Source: JADGNZ01 sp963715895 (lineage in GTDB: Bacteria; Acidobacteriota; Thermoanaerobaculia; Gp7-AA8). Taken from it: a DNA stretch of 64,000 bases. The position numbers and the translations under genes are program-made. The DNA lies in NCBI GenBank assembly GCA_963715895.1, contig OY970284.1:3410001-3474000 (forward strand), given 5' to 3'. Shown here one piece after another: positions 39,715-47,927 of this stretch; positions within the stretch are counted from its first letter, which is position 1; every line of letters starts with the position of its first letter. The notes beneath the pieces are model-generated. The model did not search any database, was not told the DNA's origin, and saw nothing but the letters and a program-made list of their open reading frames with translations.

Positions 39715-41889
39715 GTGAAGAAACTCTTGATTGGAATCCTCAGCCTGGCCGCGGTGTCGGCTTTCGGCTCTGAAGGGATGTGGATGCCGCAGCAGATTCC
39801 GTCGCTGGCGGCGGAGCTGAAGAAGGCAGGACTGAAGATCGATGCGAACCGTTTCGCCGATCTCACCGGCGATCCGATGGGCGCCGTGATTTCGCTCGGC
39901 GGCTGCAGCGCGTCGTTCGTCTCGCCCGACGGGCTGGTGGTGACGAACCATCACTGCGGCTTCGGTGCGCTTCAGTTCAATTCCACACCGCAGCGCGACC
40001 TCATCACCAACGGCTTCCTCGCCAGGACGCGCGAGGAGGAGCTGCCGGCCGGTCCCGGCTCGCGCATCTTCGTCACCACGAACATCGAAGACGTCACGGC
40101 GCGCGTCACCGGCAGTGTTGCGGCCTCGCTCTCGAACATCGACCGCGAGAAAGCGATCGACCGCAACGTCAAGCAGCTCGTCGACGAGTGCGAGAAGCCG
40201 GGCGGTGTCCGCTGCCGCGTGGCCTCGTTCTTCGAAGGCGCCCAGTATCTGCGCACCACGCAGATGGAGATCAAAGACGTCCGCCTCGTCTACGCCCCGG
40301 CGCTCGGCATCGGCGACTTCGGCGGCGAGACCGACAACTGGATGTGGCCGCGCCACACCGGCGACTGGTCCTACCTTCGCGCCTATGTCGGCAAGGACGG
40401 CAAGCCGGCCGATTACGCGAAAGACAACGTCCCCTATCACCCGGCCCACATCCTCAAGGTCTCGACCGAGAGCGTGAACCCGGGCGACTTCGTCCTCGTG
40501 GCCGGCTACCCCGGCCGCACTTTCCGCTACCGAACGGCGTCGGAAGTGGCCAACATGCAGAGCTACAGCTATCCGTCGACGATCCGCTACGCCACGGACC
40601 TGAACAACATCCTCCGCGACCTGGGGAAGGCCGACAAGAATGTCGAGATCGCCAACGCCAGCCGCATCAAGGGCAACGACAACGTGCTGAAGAACTACAC
40701 CGGCACGCTGACCGGCTTCAACAACTTCCACATCGTGGCGCAGCGCCAGAAGCGGGAGGCCGCTCTGGCCGCGTACATCGCCGCGCATCCGGAATCGGCG
40801 AAGTACAAAGACGTGATGAATCAGATGAATGCTCTCGAGCAGCAGGCCACGGCGCACGAGCAGCGCAATACGGTCCTCGGCTGGATCGTCCGCAGCTCGC
40901 CGATGCTGGCGCAATCGTCGACGATCTATCGTCTCTCGCTGGAGAAAGCGAAGCCCGCCGACATCGACCGTGAGTCCGGCTTCCAGCAGCGCGACTGGCC
41001 GCGGATCACCGAAGGGGTGAACCGGGCCCAGAAGGGCATCGAACCGAACAGCGACCGCGCCGGATTGCGCTACTTCCTAAACGAATCGCAGAAGCTCCCC
41101 GCCGGGCAGCGCATCGCCCCGATCGACGAAGCCATTGCCAAGGCCGGCGGCGTCGAGCCGTTCCTCGATCAGCTCTACGCGAACACCAAGATCGGCGATC
41201 TGGCACAGCGCAAGGCCATGCAGGACGAAACGACTGCCCAGCTCACGGCGCGCAACGACGCCATGATCAACCTCGCCGCCGCCATCTCGCCGCTCTCGCT
41301 GGAGAACGAGCGCCAGCAGAAAGAGCTCGGCGGTGCCATGTCGCGCATCCGTCCGATGTACATGGAAGCGCTGCGCACCTCGAGCGGTGGCCGCCTCTAT
41401 CCCGACGCCAACGGCACGCTGCGCATCACCTTCGGCCAGGTGCAGGGCTACACCCCGCGCGACGGCGTCGTCTACACGCCGCAAACGACCCTCAGCGGCA
41501 TCGTGGCCAAGAACACCGCCTCGGGCGAGTTCGACGCGCCGAAAGCCGAGCTCGACGCCATCCTTTCCAACAAGACTGCCGGCTACGTCGATGCGCGCCT
41601 CGGCGCCGTCCCGGTCGACTTCCTCTCGACGGTCGACACCACCGGCGGCAACTCCGGGTCGCCGACTCTGAACGCCAGGGGCGAGCTGTGCGGCCTGCTG
41701 TTCGACGGCACGTACGAGTCGCTCGGCTCCGACTTCGTCGTCGACCCCGACATCACCCGCTCCATTCACGTCGATGCGGTCTACATGCTCTGGGTCATGG
41801 ACGCGGTCGACGGCGCGCATAACCTCCTGCGCGAGATGAACGTCCCGGTCCACTTCGGCAACGGCTCCACGCCGTCGACCGGGCGCTAG
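39715..41889 (+). CDS. S46-family serine peptidase (dipeptidyl-peptidase 7/11 type)
   Basis: A 724-residue periplasmic peptidase that releases dipeptides from peptide N-termini. A signal peptide (KKLLIGILSLAAVSAFG) leads into EGMWMPQQIP, the usual mature N-terminus. The chymotrypsin-like triad is visible: His in VVTNHHCGFGAL (about residue 80), Asp in GGETDNWMWPRHTGDW, and Ser in TTGGNSGSPTLNARGE. The helical cap domain lies between (about residues 270-570). GTG 39715 follows AAGGAGAACGT. The P1 preference cannot be read reliably. Relatives serve peptide-fermenting or protein-degrading bacteria. Confidence 0.93.
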   Translation: MKKLLIGILSLAAVSAFGSEGMWMPQQIPSLAAELKKAGLKIDANRFADLTGDPMGAVISLGGCSASFVSPDGLVVTNHHCGFGALQFNSTPQRDLITNGFLARTREEELPAGPGSRIFVTTNIEDVTARVTGSVAASLSNIDREKAIDRNVKQLVDECEKPGGVRCRVASFFEGAQYLRTTQMEIKDVRLVYAPALGIGDFGGETDNWMWPRHTGDWSYLRAYVGKDGKPADYAKDNVPYHPAHILKVSTESVNPGDFVLVAGYPGRTFRYRTASEVANMQSYSYPSTIRYATDLNNILRDLGKADKNVEIANASRIKGNDNVLKNYTGTLTGFNNFHIVAQRQKREAALAAYIAAHPESAKYKDVMNQMNALEQQATAHEQRNTVLGWIVRSSPMLAQSSTIYRLSLEKAKPADIDRESGFQQRDWPRITEGVNRAQKGIEPNSDRAGLRYFLNESQKLPAGQRIAPIDEAIAKAGGVEPFLDQLYANTKIGDLAQRKAMQDETTAQLTARNDAMINLAAAISPLSLENERQQKELGGAMSRIRPMYMEALRTSSGGRLYPDANGTLRITFGQVQGYTPRDGVVYTPQTTLSGIVAKNTASGEFDAPKAELDAILSNKTAGYVDARLGAVPVDFLSTVDTTGGNSGSPTLNARGELCGLLFDGTYESLGSDFVVDPDITRSIHVDAVYMLWVMDAVDGAHNLLREMNVPVHFGNGSTPSTGR

Positions 41890-42089
41890 ATTTCGAAGAC
41901 TTCCACGATCCCGCCACGCATCCGCAGACGAACGGTCCGATCCCGTTCGTCACGGATCCAGATGCGGTTTCCGGGATCGGTGGAGTCGATCGTGTCGACG
42001 GCCTCCAGCAACTCGTCGGCGGACGCGATTTCCTGCACTTCCCCGTCATCGAAGATGATGCGGATCGGGAACTCGGGTGAATCCATCAA
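41886..42089 (-). CDS. Hypothetical small protein
   Basis: A 67-residue acidic protein: FPIRIIFDDGEVQEIASADELLEAVDTIDSTDPGNRIWIRDERDRTVRLRM. It looks like a small beta-rich domain, alternating short strands with one helix. It converges on the S46 gene with a 4-base stop overlap. An alternative start is ATG 42086. No family is recognised. Confidence 0.6.
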   Translation of the reverse strand: MMDSPEFPIRIIFDDGEVQEIASADELLEAVDTIDSTDPGNRIWIRDERDRTVRLRMRGGIVEVFEI

Positions 42090-42182
42090 CCAGAGCTTAT
42101 TCGTTCGGCTATAATCCCGGCCTCAACTTTTCGGGGCGCGTGGCGTAAGCCCGTCCCGCCTCAACCAAGAAGGAGCAGCCCG

Positions 42183-42929
42183 ATGTCCGGCCACAGCAAA
42201 TGGAGCACCATCAAGCACAAGAAAGGTGCGGCCGACGCCAAGCGCGGAAAGATTTTCACCCGCATCATCAAGGAAATGACCGTCGCCGCGCGGATGGGCG
42301 GGGGAGACGTTGACGGCAATCCGCGCCTGCGTGCTGCCGTCGCCGAGGCCAAGGCCAGCAACATGCCCAAAGACAACATCGACCGTGCCATCAAGCGCGG
42401 GACCGGTGAGCTCGAAGGGGTGAACTATGAGGAGCTGACGTACGAAGGCTACGGCCCCGGTGGCGTGGCCCTCATGGTCGAGACGATGACCGACAACACC
42501 AACCGGACCACGCCCGAGATCCGCCACGCCTTCGAAAAGTGCGGCGGCAACATGGGCACGCCCGGCTCGGTCCGTTTCCAATTCGAGCGCAAAGGCTACT
42601 TCGCCGTCGAGAAGAGCGCGGCCAGCGAAGACCGGCTGATGGAGATCGCCCTGGAAGCGGGGGCCGACGACCTGCAGACCGAGGATGCCGACGTCTTCGA
42701 GATCTACACCACTCCCGAAGCGTTCGAGCAGGTGCGGCAGGTTTTGGAGAAGAACAAGATCCCGACCGTCGAGGCCAAGCTGGGCATGATCCCGGCCAAC
42801 TACATCAAGCTCGACGAGCAGAAGTCGAAGCAGATGATGCGCCTGATGGAGATGCTCGACGATCAGGACGACGTGCAGAACGTCTACACGAACTTCGACA
42901 TCCCGGACGAGTTACTGGACGAGGAGTAG
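42183..42929 (+). CDS. yebC: YebC/PmpR family regulatory protein (TACO1-like)
   Basis: A 248-residue protein of the widespread YebC family, now linked to translation of proline-rich stretches as well as to DNA binding. SGHSKWSTIKHKKGAADAKRGKIFTRIIKEM is the diagnostic N-terminus, with ARMGGGDVDGNPRLRAAVAEAKASNMPKDNIDRAI and GTPGSVRFQFERKGYF later. Length is normal. AAGGAG lies at 42170-42175. A TATAAT at 42110-42115 would give a leader of about 60 bases. It ends in acidic residues (DELLDEE). Confidence 0.97.
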   Translation: MSGHSKWSTIKHKKGAADAKRGKIFTRIIKEMTVAARMGGGDVDGNPRLRAAVAEAKASNMPKDNIDRAIKRGTGELEGVNYEELTYEGYGPGGVALMVETMTDNTNRTTPEIRHAFEKCGGNMGTPGSVRFQFERKGYFAVEKSAASEDRLMEIALEAGADDLQTEDADVFEIYTTPEAFEQVRQVLEKNKIPTVEAKLGMIPANYIKLDEQKSKQMMRLMEMLDDQDDVQNVYTNFDIPDELLDEE

Positions 42930-43010
42930 GGCTGCGCTTCGCGCGTTGTTTGCATCGCGCGCGTTGCCTGCATGCTTGCGCCTGCGTGCCTGCGCGTGCA
43001 GGCACCTCGC

Positions 43011-43518
43011 GCTCGCGGCGCCGAGTCCTCGAGCACGGCCTCTCCGCCGCCGTCAACAGCCAAATCAACGCCTATACGCTGCCGCAACTGCGCGAGCTGA
43101 TGGACGTGATCATCGAGGCCGGCGCGGCCAATTGGCGGCTCGCCATCACTACCGCTATGGGCAATGCCCGCCGATCACCCCGACATGCTGCTGCAGCCCT
43201 GGCAGATGCTGGAAGTGATGCCGCTCCTCGCCGCGCTCGCGGTCGAGGGCCGCGAGCGCGGCCTCTTCCTCCAGCCGGCGAGCAACGTCGGCTACTACGG
43301 CCCCTATGAATCGGTCATCCGCAACGTGCTCGACCCGGAAATCTATTTTTACGGCTGCAAACACCGGCGACACGGTGATGCGGGTCGAAGCGGACGGCAC
43401 GATCAAGTCTTGCCCCGGCCCCGGCAGAGCCTATGCCGGCGGCAACGTCCGCGAGACGCAGCAGCGCGAGATCTGGGAGAAGTCCGAGGCGATCGCCTTC
43501 AACCGCCGCAGCCTGTAG
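43011..43518 (+). pseudogene. Radical SAM/SPASM protein relic with two frameshifts
   Basis: Three overlapping frames together spell one protein: LEHGLSAAVNSQINAYTLPQLRELMDVIIEAGAANWRLAITTAMG, then from about 43165 PADHPDMLLQPWQMLEVMPLLAALAVEGRERG...NVGYYGPYES, then from about 43360 TGDTVMRVEADGTIKSCPGPGRAYAGGNVRE...IWEKSEAIAFNRRSL. The last part has the ADGTIKxCP and GNVRE block of SPASM proteins. The N-terminal third with the CxxxCxxC cluster is absent, so this is a dead 5'-truncated gene. Confidence 0.7.
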
Positions 43519-44578
43519 AGACGCCTCGGACCCTGCCGTAATCGCTCTCCAGCGACTTGTAGGCGGGATCGGAGCTGATGCACTGAGCGAGGAGCTGCAG
43601 TCCGCCCTCCGCGAGACCGAGCCGATGCTCCGACTCGCGCATTAGCTGCTCTGCGGCTGCCTTGGCCTTGCATTCCTGAGATGCGTGCTCGACAACAGTG
43701 ATCAGCGCATACGCCGAACGGATTCCGAGCGCGCGCAAGTCACCGATCCGCCCGTTCGTGTGCACCGCGAGAATCGACTGATCGATCCAGTCTAGCACGC
43801 GATTACGCGGATACAGCGACCGGCCGCAGACCTCGGCAGTATGCATGGTTGCGAGATGCTGCACGGATGTGATCCCAAGCTCGTCGAGCACGTCGGCCGC
43901 GTCATCGTCGACGCCTTCCAGCAGCCGCACAGAAAGGTCCGCGGGGCCGACCGGCTGGGTCACTCCGAACATGGACATCGCCGCCCGTTTCAAGGCCGTC
44001 AGGGCGAATGTATGAAACAGCCCGATGAAAAAGCAGGCGCTCGGCATCGCGGCGCCTGATTTGAAGATGTCGTTCTCCGAGGCCACGTACCCGATCAGCA
44101 TCGCGATCGACGCCTTCAGCGCGCTGTTCATGAGAAAGCGCGGAGTGAGCGCGCTCGCGTTGAGCCGTACGAGCATCAGCCAGAGTACGCTGATGTACGC
44201 GCCGTACCCGGCATAAGCCAACCCCTTCTTGCTGGCGTCGCTGTTCGTCGCGGTCAACGCCACGATGCAGAACACCGCAGTGATCAACAGCGCCGCCGCA
44301 ACGGCCTCGACGTCTGTGGGACGGTGCTGTGCCTGGGCGTCAGACAGGCGGATCTTCGTGGTGTCACGCTCCTCGGCTTCGCGGTGCCGAGACGTGACGA
44401 TGTAATTCGCCACGCCGATGCAGCCGGGCAACGGTACGAAGACCCAGAAGAGTGTCCACCCTTTCCACGCGATGACGAATGCCAGGGCGAGGAATCCCAA
44501 AGCGGTGACGATCAGCGCCGCCGGATGGAGCCAGTCGTCGTTCGGCGTCATCTTCCTTGATGCTTGCTCGTTTTCCAC
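43499..44578 (-). CDS. Hypothetical membrane protein with C-terminal helix-hairpin-helix-like region
   Basis: A protein of about 359 residues. GTG 44578 is preferred because GGAGGAG sits 6 bases upstream; a longer frame opens at 44596. Hydrophobic helices occur at the N-terminus (ALIVTALGFLALAFVIAWKG, LFWVFVPLPGCIGVANYIV) and in the middle (AAALLITAVFCIVALTA, LAYAGYGAYISVLWLMLV, ALKASIAMLIGYVA). The cytoplasmic tail contains RLLEGVDDDAADVLDELGITSVQHLATM, a helix-hairpin-helix-like segment. No family is recognised. It converges with the radical-SAM relic. Confidence 0.6.
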   Translation of the reverse strand: MENEQASRKMTPNDDWLHPAALIVTALGFLALAFVIAWKGWTLFWVFVPLPGCIGVANYIVTSRHREAEERDTTKIRLSDAQAQHRPTDVEAVAAALLITAVFCIVALTATNSDASKKGLAYAGYGAYISVLWLMLVRLNASALTPRFLMNSALKASIAMLIGYVASENDIFKSGAAMPSACFFIGLFHTFALTALKRAAMSMFGVTQPVGPADLSVRLLEGVDDDAADVLDELGITSVQHLATMHTAEVCGRSLYPRNRVLDWIDQSILAVHTNGRIGDLRALGIRSAYALITVVEHASQECKAKAAAEQLMRESEHRLGLAEGGLQLLAQCISSDPAYKSLESDYGRVRGVSTGCGG

Positions 44579-44596
44579 CGTATCTCCTCCAACCAT

Positions 44597-44856
44597 TCAT
44601 TGTTAGGAGGGACATGAGCGCGGCGCTTCCCTACCCGGGTCATGTCTTCGTTTTTCGGGGCCAGTCCAAGGGCCTTCGCTTGTCGGTCAGCGAAAGCTGC
44701 CCCAGCCATAACTTACGATTTAGGAACAGCGCGCCGCAAACGCGTGCTGCGCGCCGTGGAAAGCGCGAACGACGCTCACCCGGAGGTGTACACGGCCCCC
44801 TGCGCGCGGCGCGATGGCCTTTTCGATGGTGGTGACGGCGCGAGCGGCCGGCGTGG
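44597..44856. other. 260-base gap without a gene
   Basis: I see no coding frame with a credible start here. The only structure is a small palindrome, GACATGA (44611-44617) with TCATGTC (44640-44646). It separates the membrane protein from a beta-propeller fragment. Confidence 0.5.
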
Positions 44857-45270
44857 TCAGGCGCCCTTAGGGACTAGCGGCGTCGCCACGCCGACGAAGA
44901 TCACGATGCCGTTGCCGCCGGGGTTGCCGCCCTCGTAATCGTCCGTGAAGTTCGGCTTCCAGTTGTTGCATGTCCAGACATTGCCGGCGGCGTCGACCTG
45001 CACTCCGGTCGTTCGCATCATCGGGATGAAGCATGGGCCGGCGCCACTGCCGTAGAGCGGGTCGCCGGTCGGGAGCGTCACCGGATTCCCGGCGGTCGGC
45101 AGCGTATAGCCGGTGGACGGTGTCAGCGGCTGGCCGGGATTTGACGACGTCGTGGAGGCGAGTTTCGTCAGCCGCCCTTCGAACACGTTTCCGGGCAGCA
45201 TCGAGCCGAAGTTGCCGACCCAAAGGTTGTCGTCGCCGTCGAGCGTGATGCCCCATGGGCCGTGCATGCC
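44857..45270 (-). pseudogene. C-terminal fragment of an NHL/SMP-30-like beta-propeller protein
   Basis: The readable part starts with GMHGPWGITLDGDDNLWVGNFGS and includes TTGVQVDAAGNVWTCNNWKPN, two blades of a propeller with the xGNxW motif seen in NHL and Vgb-like proteins, and ends VATPLVPKGA. The sequence before this (to 45354) does not look like protein, and a propeller needs six or seven blades, so the 5' part is lost. A short frame may still be translated. Confidence 0.55.
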
Positions 45271-45378
45271 GCCGCCTGGAACGTCTCGCGTGTGTGGACG
45301 CGATTGGATGGGGCGCAACCTTGCTGCCCACGGCTCGGCATCTCGCCAAGCCATTTTCGATGTAACCGCCGGCGTCCT

Positions 45379-45777
45379 TCAGCGCGGTTCGGCTCGATCG
45401 TTTTTTTGCTCGCTCCACGTCTGCCGCGGTCCATCCAGCACGAGAGCCAGAGCATTGAGAATGTTGCGGCCGAGGATGCCGACTTGTTCGTCGGTCACGA
45501 GAAACTGACCGCGAAATGTGCGGCCGAGCATCAGCAGTTCAGCGCGGACCGATCCAACGGCGCTCGATCTGCCGTCGAACGCCAGCAACTCGTACGAGGC
45601 GCCGGTCTGCTCGATCCCTGCCGCGTTCACCGCACCGAGCGGAAGCAGCGTCACGTCGGCGCCCGTGTCGATCAGGAGCAAGACATCCGGAATGATCGCG
45701 CCGTTTTGCGGATTGCGGAGGCGTGCGTTCAAAACCGCCGCTGGCGGCGCAAAGAGCCGATCATCGTACGGTGGCAT
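45379..45777 (-). CDS. Retropepsin-like aspartyl protease (clan AA)
   Basis: A 132-residue single-lobe aspartic protease that must dimerise to act. The catalytic motif is DTGAD (Asp37) in LLLIDTGADVTLLP. The flap region is FDGRSSAVGSV and the family GRNILN end motif is VGILGRNILNALALVLDG. It overlaps the upstream small gene by 17 bases, so the pair is coupled. Such pairs of a DUF104-like small protein and a retropepsin recur in bacteria, possibly as a regulated proteolysis or toxin-antitoxin-like unit. The natural substrate is unknown. Confidence 0.82.
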   Translation of the reverse strand: MPPYDDRLFAPPAAVLNARLRNPQNGAIIPDVLLLIDTGADVTLLPLGAVNAAGIEQTGASYELLAFDGRSSAVGSVRAELLMLGRTFRGQFLVTDEQVGILGRNILNALALVLDGPRQTWSEQKNDRAEPR

Positions 45778-45976
45778 TCTCTCCTTCCACGATCTCCATT
45801 GCGAAATCGGATACCTGTTCGGACCGCAGGAGCCGAGGAGTTTGAACCCTGGAGGCCGGCAGATCTTCGTCGCCGGGAACGACGACGAATACCTTAGCGT
45901 GCTCCGGAAGTGTCACGGTTTCCGGCAGCTTGACTTCGCCACGCTCGACGATTGCCTCGTAGGTGAGAACCTTCAT
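45761..45976 (-). CDS. AF2212/DUF104-like small protein, antitoxin-like
   Basis: A 71-residue protein, KVLTYEAIVERGEVKLPETVTLPEHAKVFVVVP followed by an acidic tail. The opening beta strands VxAIVExGxVxLPxxVxLPE are the pattern of AF2212-like/AbrB-related antitoxins. ATG 45976 is used; a longer frame to 46162 runs through the tRNA fragment and is rejected. It lies upstream of the retropepsin gene and overlaps it. Confidence 0.65.
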   Translation of the reverse strand: MKVLTYEAIVERGEVKLPETVTLPEHAKVFVVVPGDEDLPASRVQTPRLLRSEQVSDFAMEIVEGENATVR

Positions 45977-46070
45977 GGAATCCAGCTTATCACCGGCTCG
46001 GCCGGAGTCGCGCCAGTCATCAATCAGCGGCGGTCGTTGCGCACAGATCGAGGGCGTGCCTGCTGCCTTG

Positions 46071-46116
46071 GACCTCCTACTGTCAAGCCGGAGGTCGCGG
46101 GTCGAACCCGTCCGCC
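46071..46116 (+). tRNA. 3' fragment of a tRNA-Asp (degenerate)
   Basis: The stretch from CCTCCTACTGTCAAGCCGGA to GGTCGCGGGTCGAACCCGTC is the anticodon loop (CTGTCAA, anticodon GTC), variable and T-arm region of a tRNA-Asp. The T-loop lacks one T, the anticodon stem is damaged, and no D-arm or acceptor pairing is found upstream. It is therefore a remnant, possibly an attachment-site copy left by an integrated element. Confidence 0.5.
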
Positions 46117-46168
46117 TTAACTCGGGCCTGGTGTCGCGCCGGCAGGATTGTGGGCGCCGCACGGAGAC

Positions 46169-46942
46169 TCAGCCATTCATCCTCCGCACAATCGCCGTCA
46201 CCAGCCGCCGTGGCGACATGCGCACCGACTGCGTCAGGAGTTTGTTCTTCATCCCGGGAACGACGACGCGAGCTCCGCGTTTCATCGCCTCGTAGCCGGC
46301 CCTTGCGACGTCGCTCGAGCGCGCGGGGCGGGTCATTTTGAAGAGGCGCGAGGCTTCCATGTTCGCGGCGGATGCGAAGCCGGTCCCGGTCGGACCGGGA
46401 CAGAGGGCGGTGACGGTGACGCCGGTGTCGCGCAGCTCGTCGGCGATGGCCTCGGAGAAGTAGAGGACGTACGCCTTCGTGGCGTAGTACACGGCCATCA
46501 AGGGCCCCGGCTGGAAGGATGCCGTCGATGCGACGTTGAGGATCGCGCCGCGCTTTCGCTCCACCATCGGCGGGAGAACGAGCTTGGTCAGGTGCGTGAG
46601 CGCGGTGACGTTCACCTGGATCATCTCCAGCTCGGCGGTGAGGTCGGTCTTCGCAAACTCACCCGCCAATCCGAAGCCGGCGTTGTTCACCAGCGCGTCG
46701 ATGGCGATACCGCGGTCGGTCAGCGTCGTCATGATCTCCGTCGGTGCTCCCGCTCTCGCGAGATCGGCGACGACGACATGAGCAGTGATCCCGTGTTCCT
46801 GCTCGAGCTTCGCGGCGATCTCGCGCAGCTTGGGCTCGGTTCGCGCGATCAGCGCGACATCCCACTTGTCGGCGGCGAAGAGACGCGCGAGCTCGAGGCC
46901 GATGCCGCTCGACGCGCCGGTGATGAGGGCTGTACGTTGCAT
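46169..46942 (-). CDS. Short-chain dehydrogenase/reductase
   Basis: A 257-residue NAD(P)-dependent enzyme of the classical SDR family. The nucleotide-binding GITGASSGIGLELAR-like motif (LITGASSGIGLELAR), NNAGFG, the catalytic Ser in ASTASFQPGPLMAVYYATKAYV with YxxxK (Tyr-x3-Lys), and the late PGPTGTGF are present. The C-terminus (RRLVTAIVRRMNG) is like YqjQ/SadH-type reductases of unknown substrate. It stands alone in the decayed zone between the retropepsin pair and the second 21-bp array. Confidence 0.92.
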   Translation of the reverse strand: MQRTALITGASSGIGLELARLFAADKWDVALIARTEPKLREIAAKLEQEHGITAHVVVADLARAGAPTEIMTTLTDRGIAIDALVNNAGFGLAGEFAKTDLTAELEMIQVNVTALTHLTKLVLPPMVERKRGAILNVASTASFQPGPLMAVYYATKAYVLYFSEAIADELRDTGVTVTALCPGPTGTGFASAANMEASRLFKMTRPARSSDVARAGYEAMKRGARVVVPGMKNKLLTQSVRMSPRRLVTAIVRRMNG

Positions 46943-46981
46943 CCGAAGATGATCGCATGAAGCCGAGGTGATGTCTCATTC

Positions 46982-47296
46982 GCGCGCTCAGGGAGCGCAG
47001 TTGCTGGCTCAGAACTCGCAGTTGCGCGCTCAGCAATCGCAGAAGCGTGTTCAGAGAAGATAGTTATGCGCCTGGACGGTGTGGCTCATAGCTCAGAGAG
47101 TGCTGATACTCGCTCAGAGAGCGCAAATGCGCGCGCTGAATGTTTAGTAGAGCATTCAGATCTCGCAATAGCGCGTATAGGATATCAAGTTGCGCGTATG
47201 GTAAGCCTAGATACGCGCGTTGAGTTAGGCGTTCCGGGCTCGGACAGCGCGAGTAGGCGCTCTGGGAGTACCATTGCGCGCACCGAGAGTTGGAGG
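46982..47296. repeat. Degenerate 21-bp tandem array (about 15 units)
   Basis: Consecutive 21-mers such as GCGCGCTCAGGGAGCGCAGT and GCTGGCTCAGAACTCGCAGT keep register from 46982 to 47296, with a loose consensus GCGCGCTCAGNGAGCGCANN. Several units hold a GCGCTCnnnGAGCGC palindrome. The plus frame stays open and would read as heptads of the type ARSESAV. It ends at the ribosome-binding site of the next gene. Confidence 0.8.
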
Positions 47297-47306
47297 AGGC
47301 AGATGC

Positions 47307-47807
47307 ATGGCCGCAGCAACACAGAAACCAACGCCTGAGGATGTGATCGAGCGGTTGCGGGAGATCCGGTCGGAGTTCGACGAGATCAAGGAGCTGTCCT
47401 TCGCCGAGCGAAGGGACCTTCGCAACAAGATAAAAACGTCCGATGCCGCCCTCGAGTCGTCGGTGAGCATCATTGGCGCGTCCGACAACGTAGCGCACGC
47501 GATCGGCCGGTCGGCCGAAGACGTTATCCAGATCTTTTCCGATCGCCGGCGGTGGTACGCGGTCGAGAGTGAGCTGCGCTCCCTCCTGAACGGTGTCTCC
47601 AGCGCCAATCTCGTCCGCCGCTACCAGCTCGAATTGATCGCAGGGCACGCGTACACGATCGCCTCGCGGCTGGCACGCGATCCGGCGAACGCAACCCTGA
47701 TTCCGTTCGTGGAGGAGATGCAGCGGCTCAGGAAGCTGGAACGGCGCAGGAAACCGGCCAGCCGCACGAAATCCGAGGCGCCGCCGGAGCCGCAGGAAGA
47801 GACGTAA
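47307..47807 (+). CDS. Hypothetical helical protein
   Basis: A 166-residue protein starting ATG 47307 with GGAGGAGG upstream. It is predicted almost fully helical: VIERLREIRSEFDEIKELSF, then LRNKIKTSDAALESSVSIIG, later LVRRYQLELIAGHAYTIASRLA, ending in a basic Pro/Glu tail. Part resembles bacterial helical-bundle regulators, but no family is recognised. It starts where the 21-bp array ends, so the array is either its promoter region or an upstream coding extension. Confidence 0.65.
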   Translation: MAAATQKPTPEDVIERLREIRSEFDEIKELSFAERRDLRNKIKTSDAALESSVSIIGASDNVAHAIGRSAEDVIQIFSDRRRWYAVESELRSLLNGVSSANLVRRYQLELIAGHAYTIASRLARDPANATLIPFVEEMQRLRKLERRRKPASRTKSEAPPEPQEET

Positions 47808-47837
47808 GCGGACGTTCTGTAGGGCTGCGCTTCGCGC

Positions 47838-47863
47838 GTTGTCTGCGCGCCAGCGCAGACAAC
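47838..47863. terminator. Hairpin between the helical protein and the SpoIIE gene
   Basis: GTTGTCTGCGC and GCGCAGACAAC form an 11-bp perfect stem with a 4-base loop. The flanks are GC-rich without a T-run. Confidence 0.5.
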
Positions 47864-47927
47864 GCGGCCAAGCCGCCGCCCCCCAAACCTTCTACGGAGA
47901 ATTTCGTCTTACCATGCCGATAGCCCG

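Noticed and set aside
44597..44856. Small ORFs in the gap near 44.7 kb
   Set aside because: They have no ribosome-binding site, no codon bias and no motifs.
46071..46116. Functional tRNA-Asp gene
   Set aside because: No D-arm, no acceptor pairing and a shortened T-loop; only a fragment is supported.
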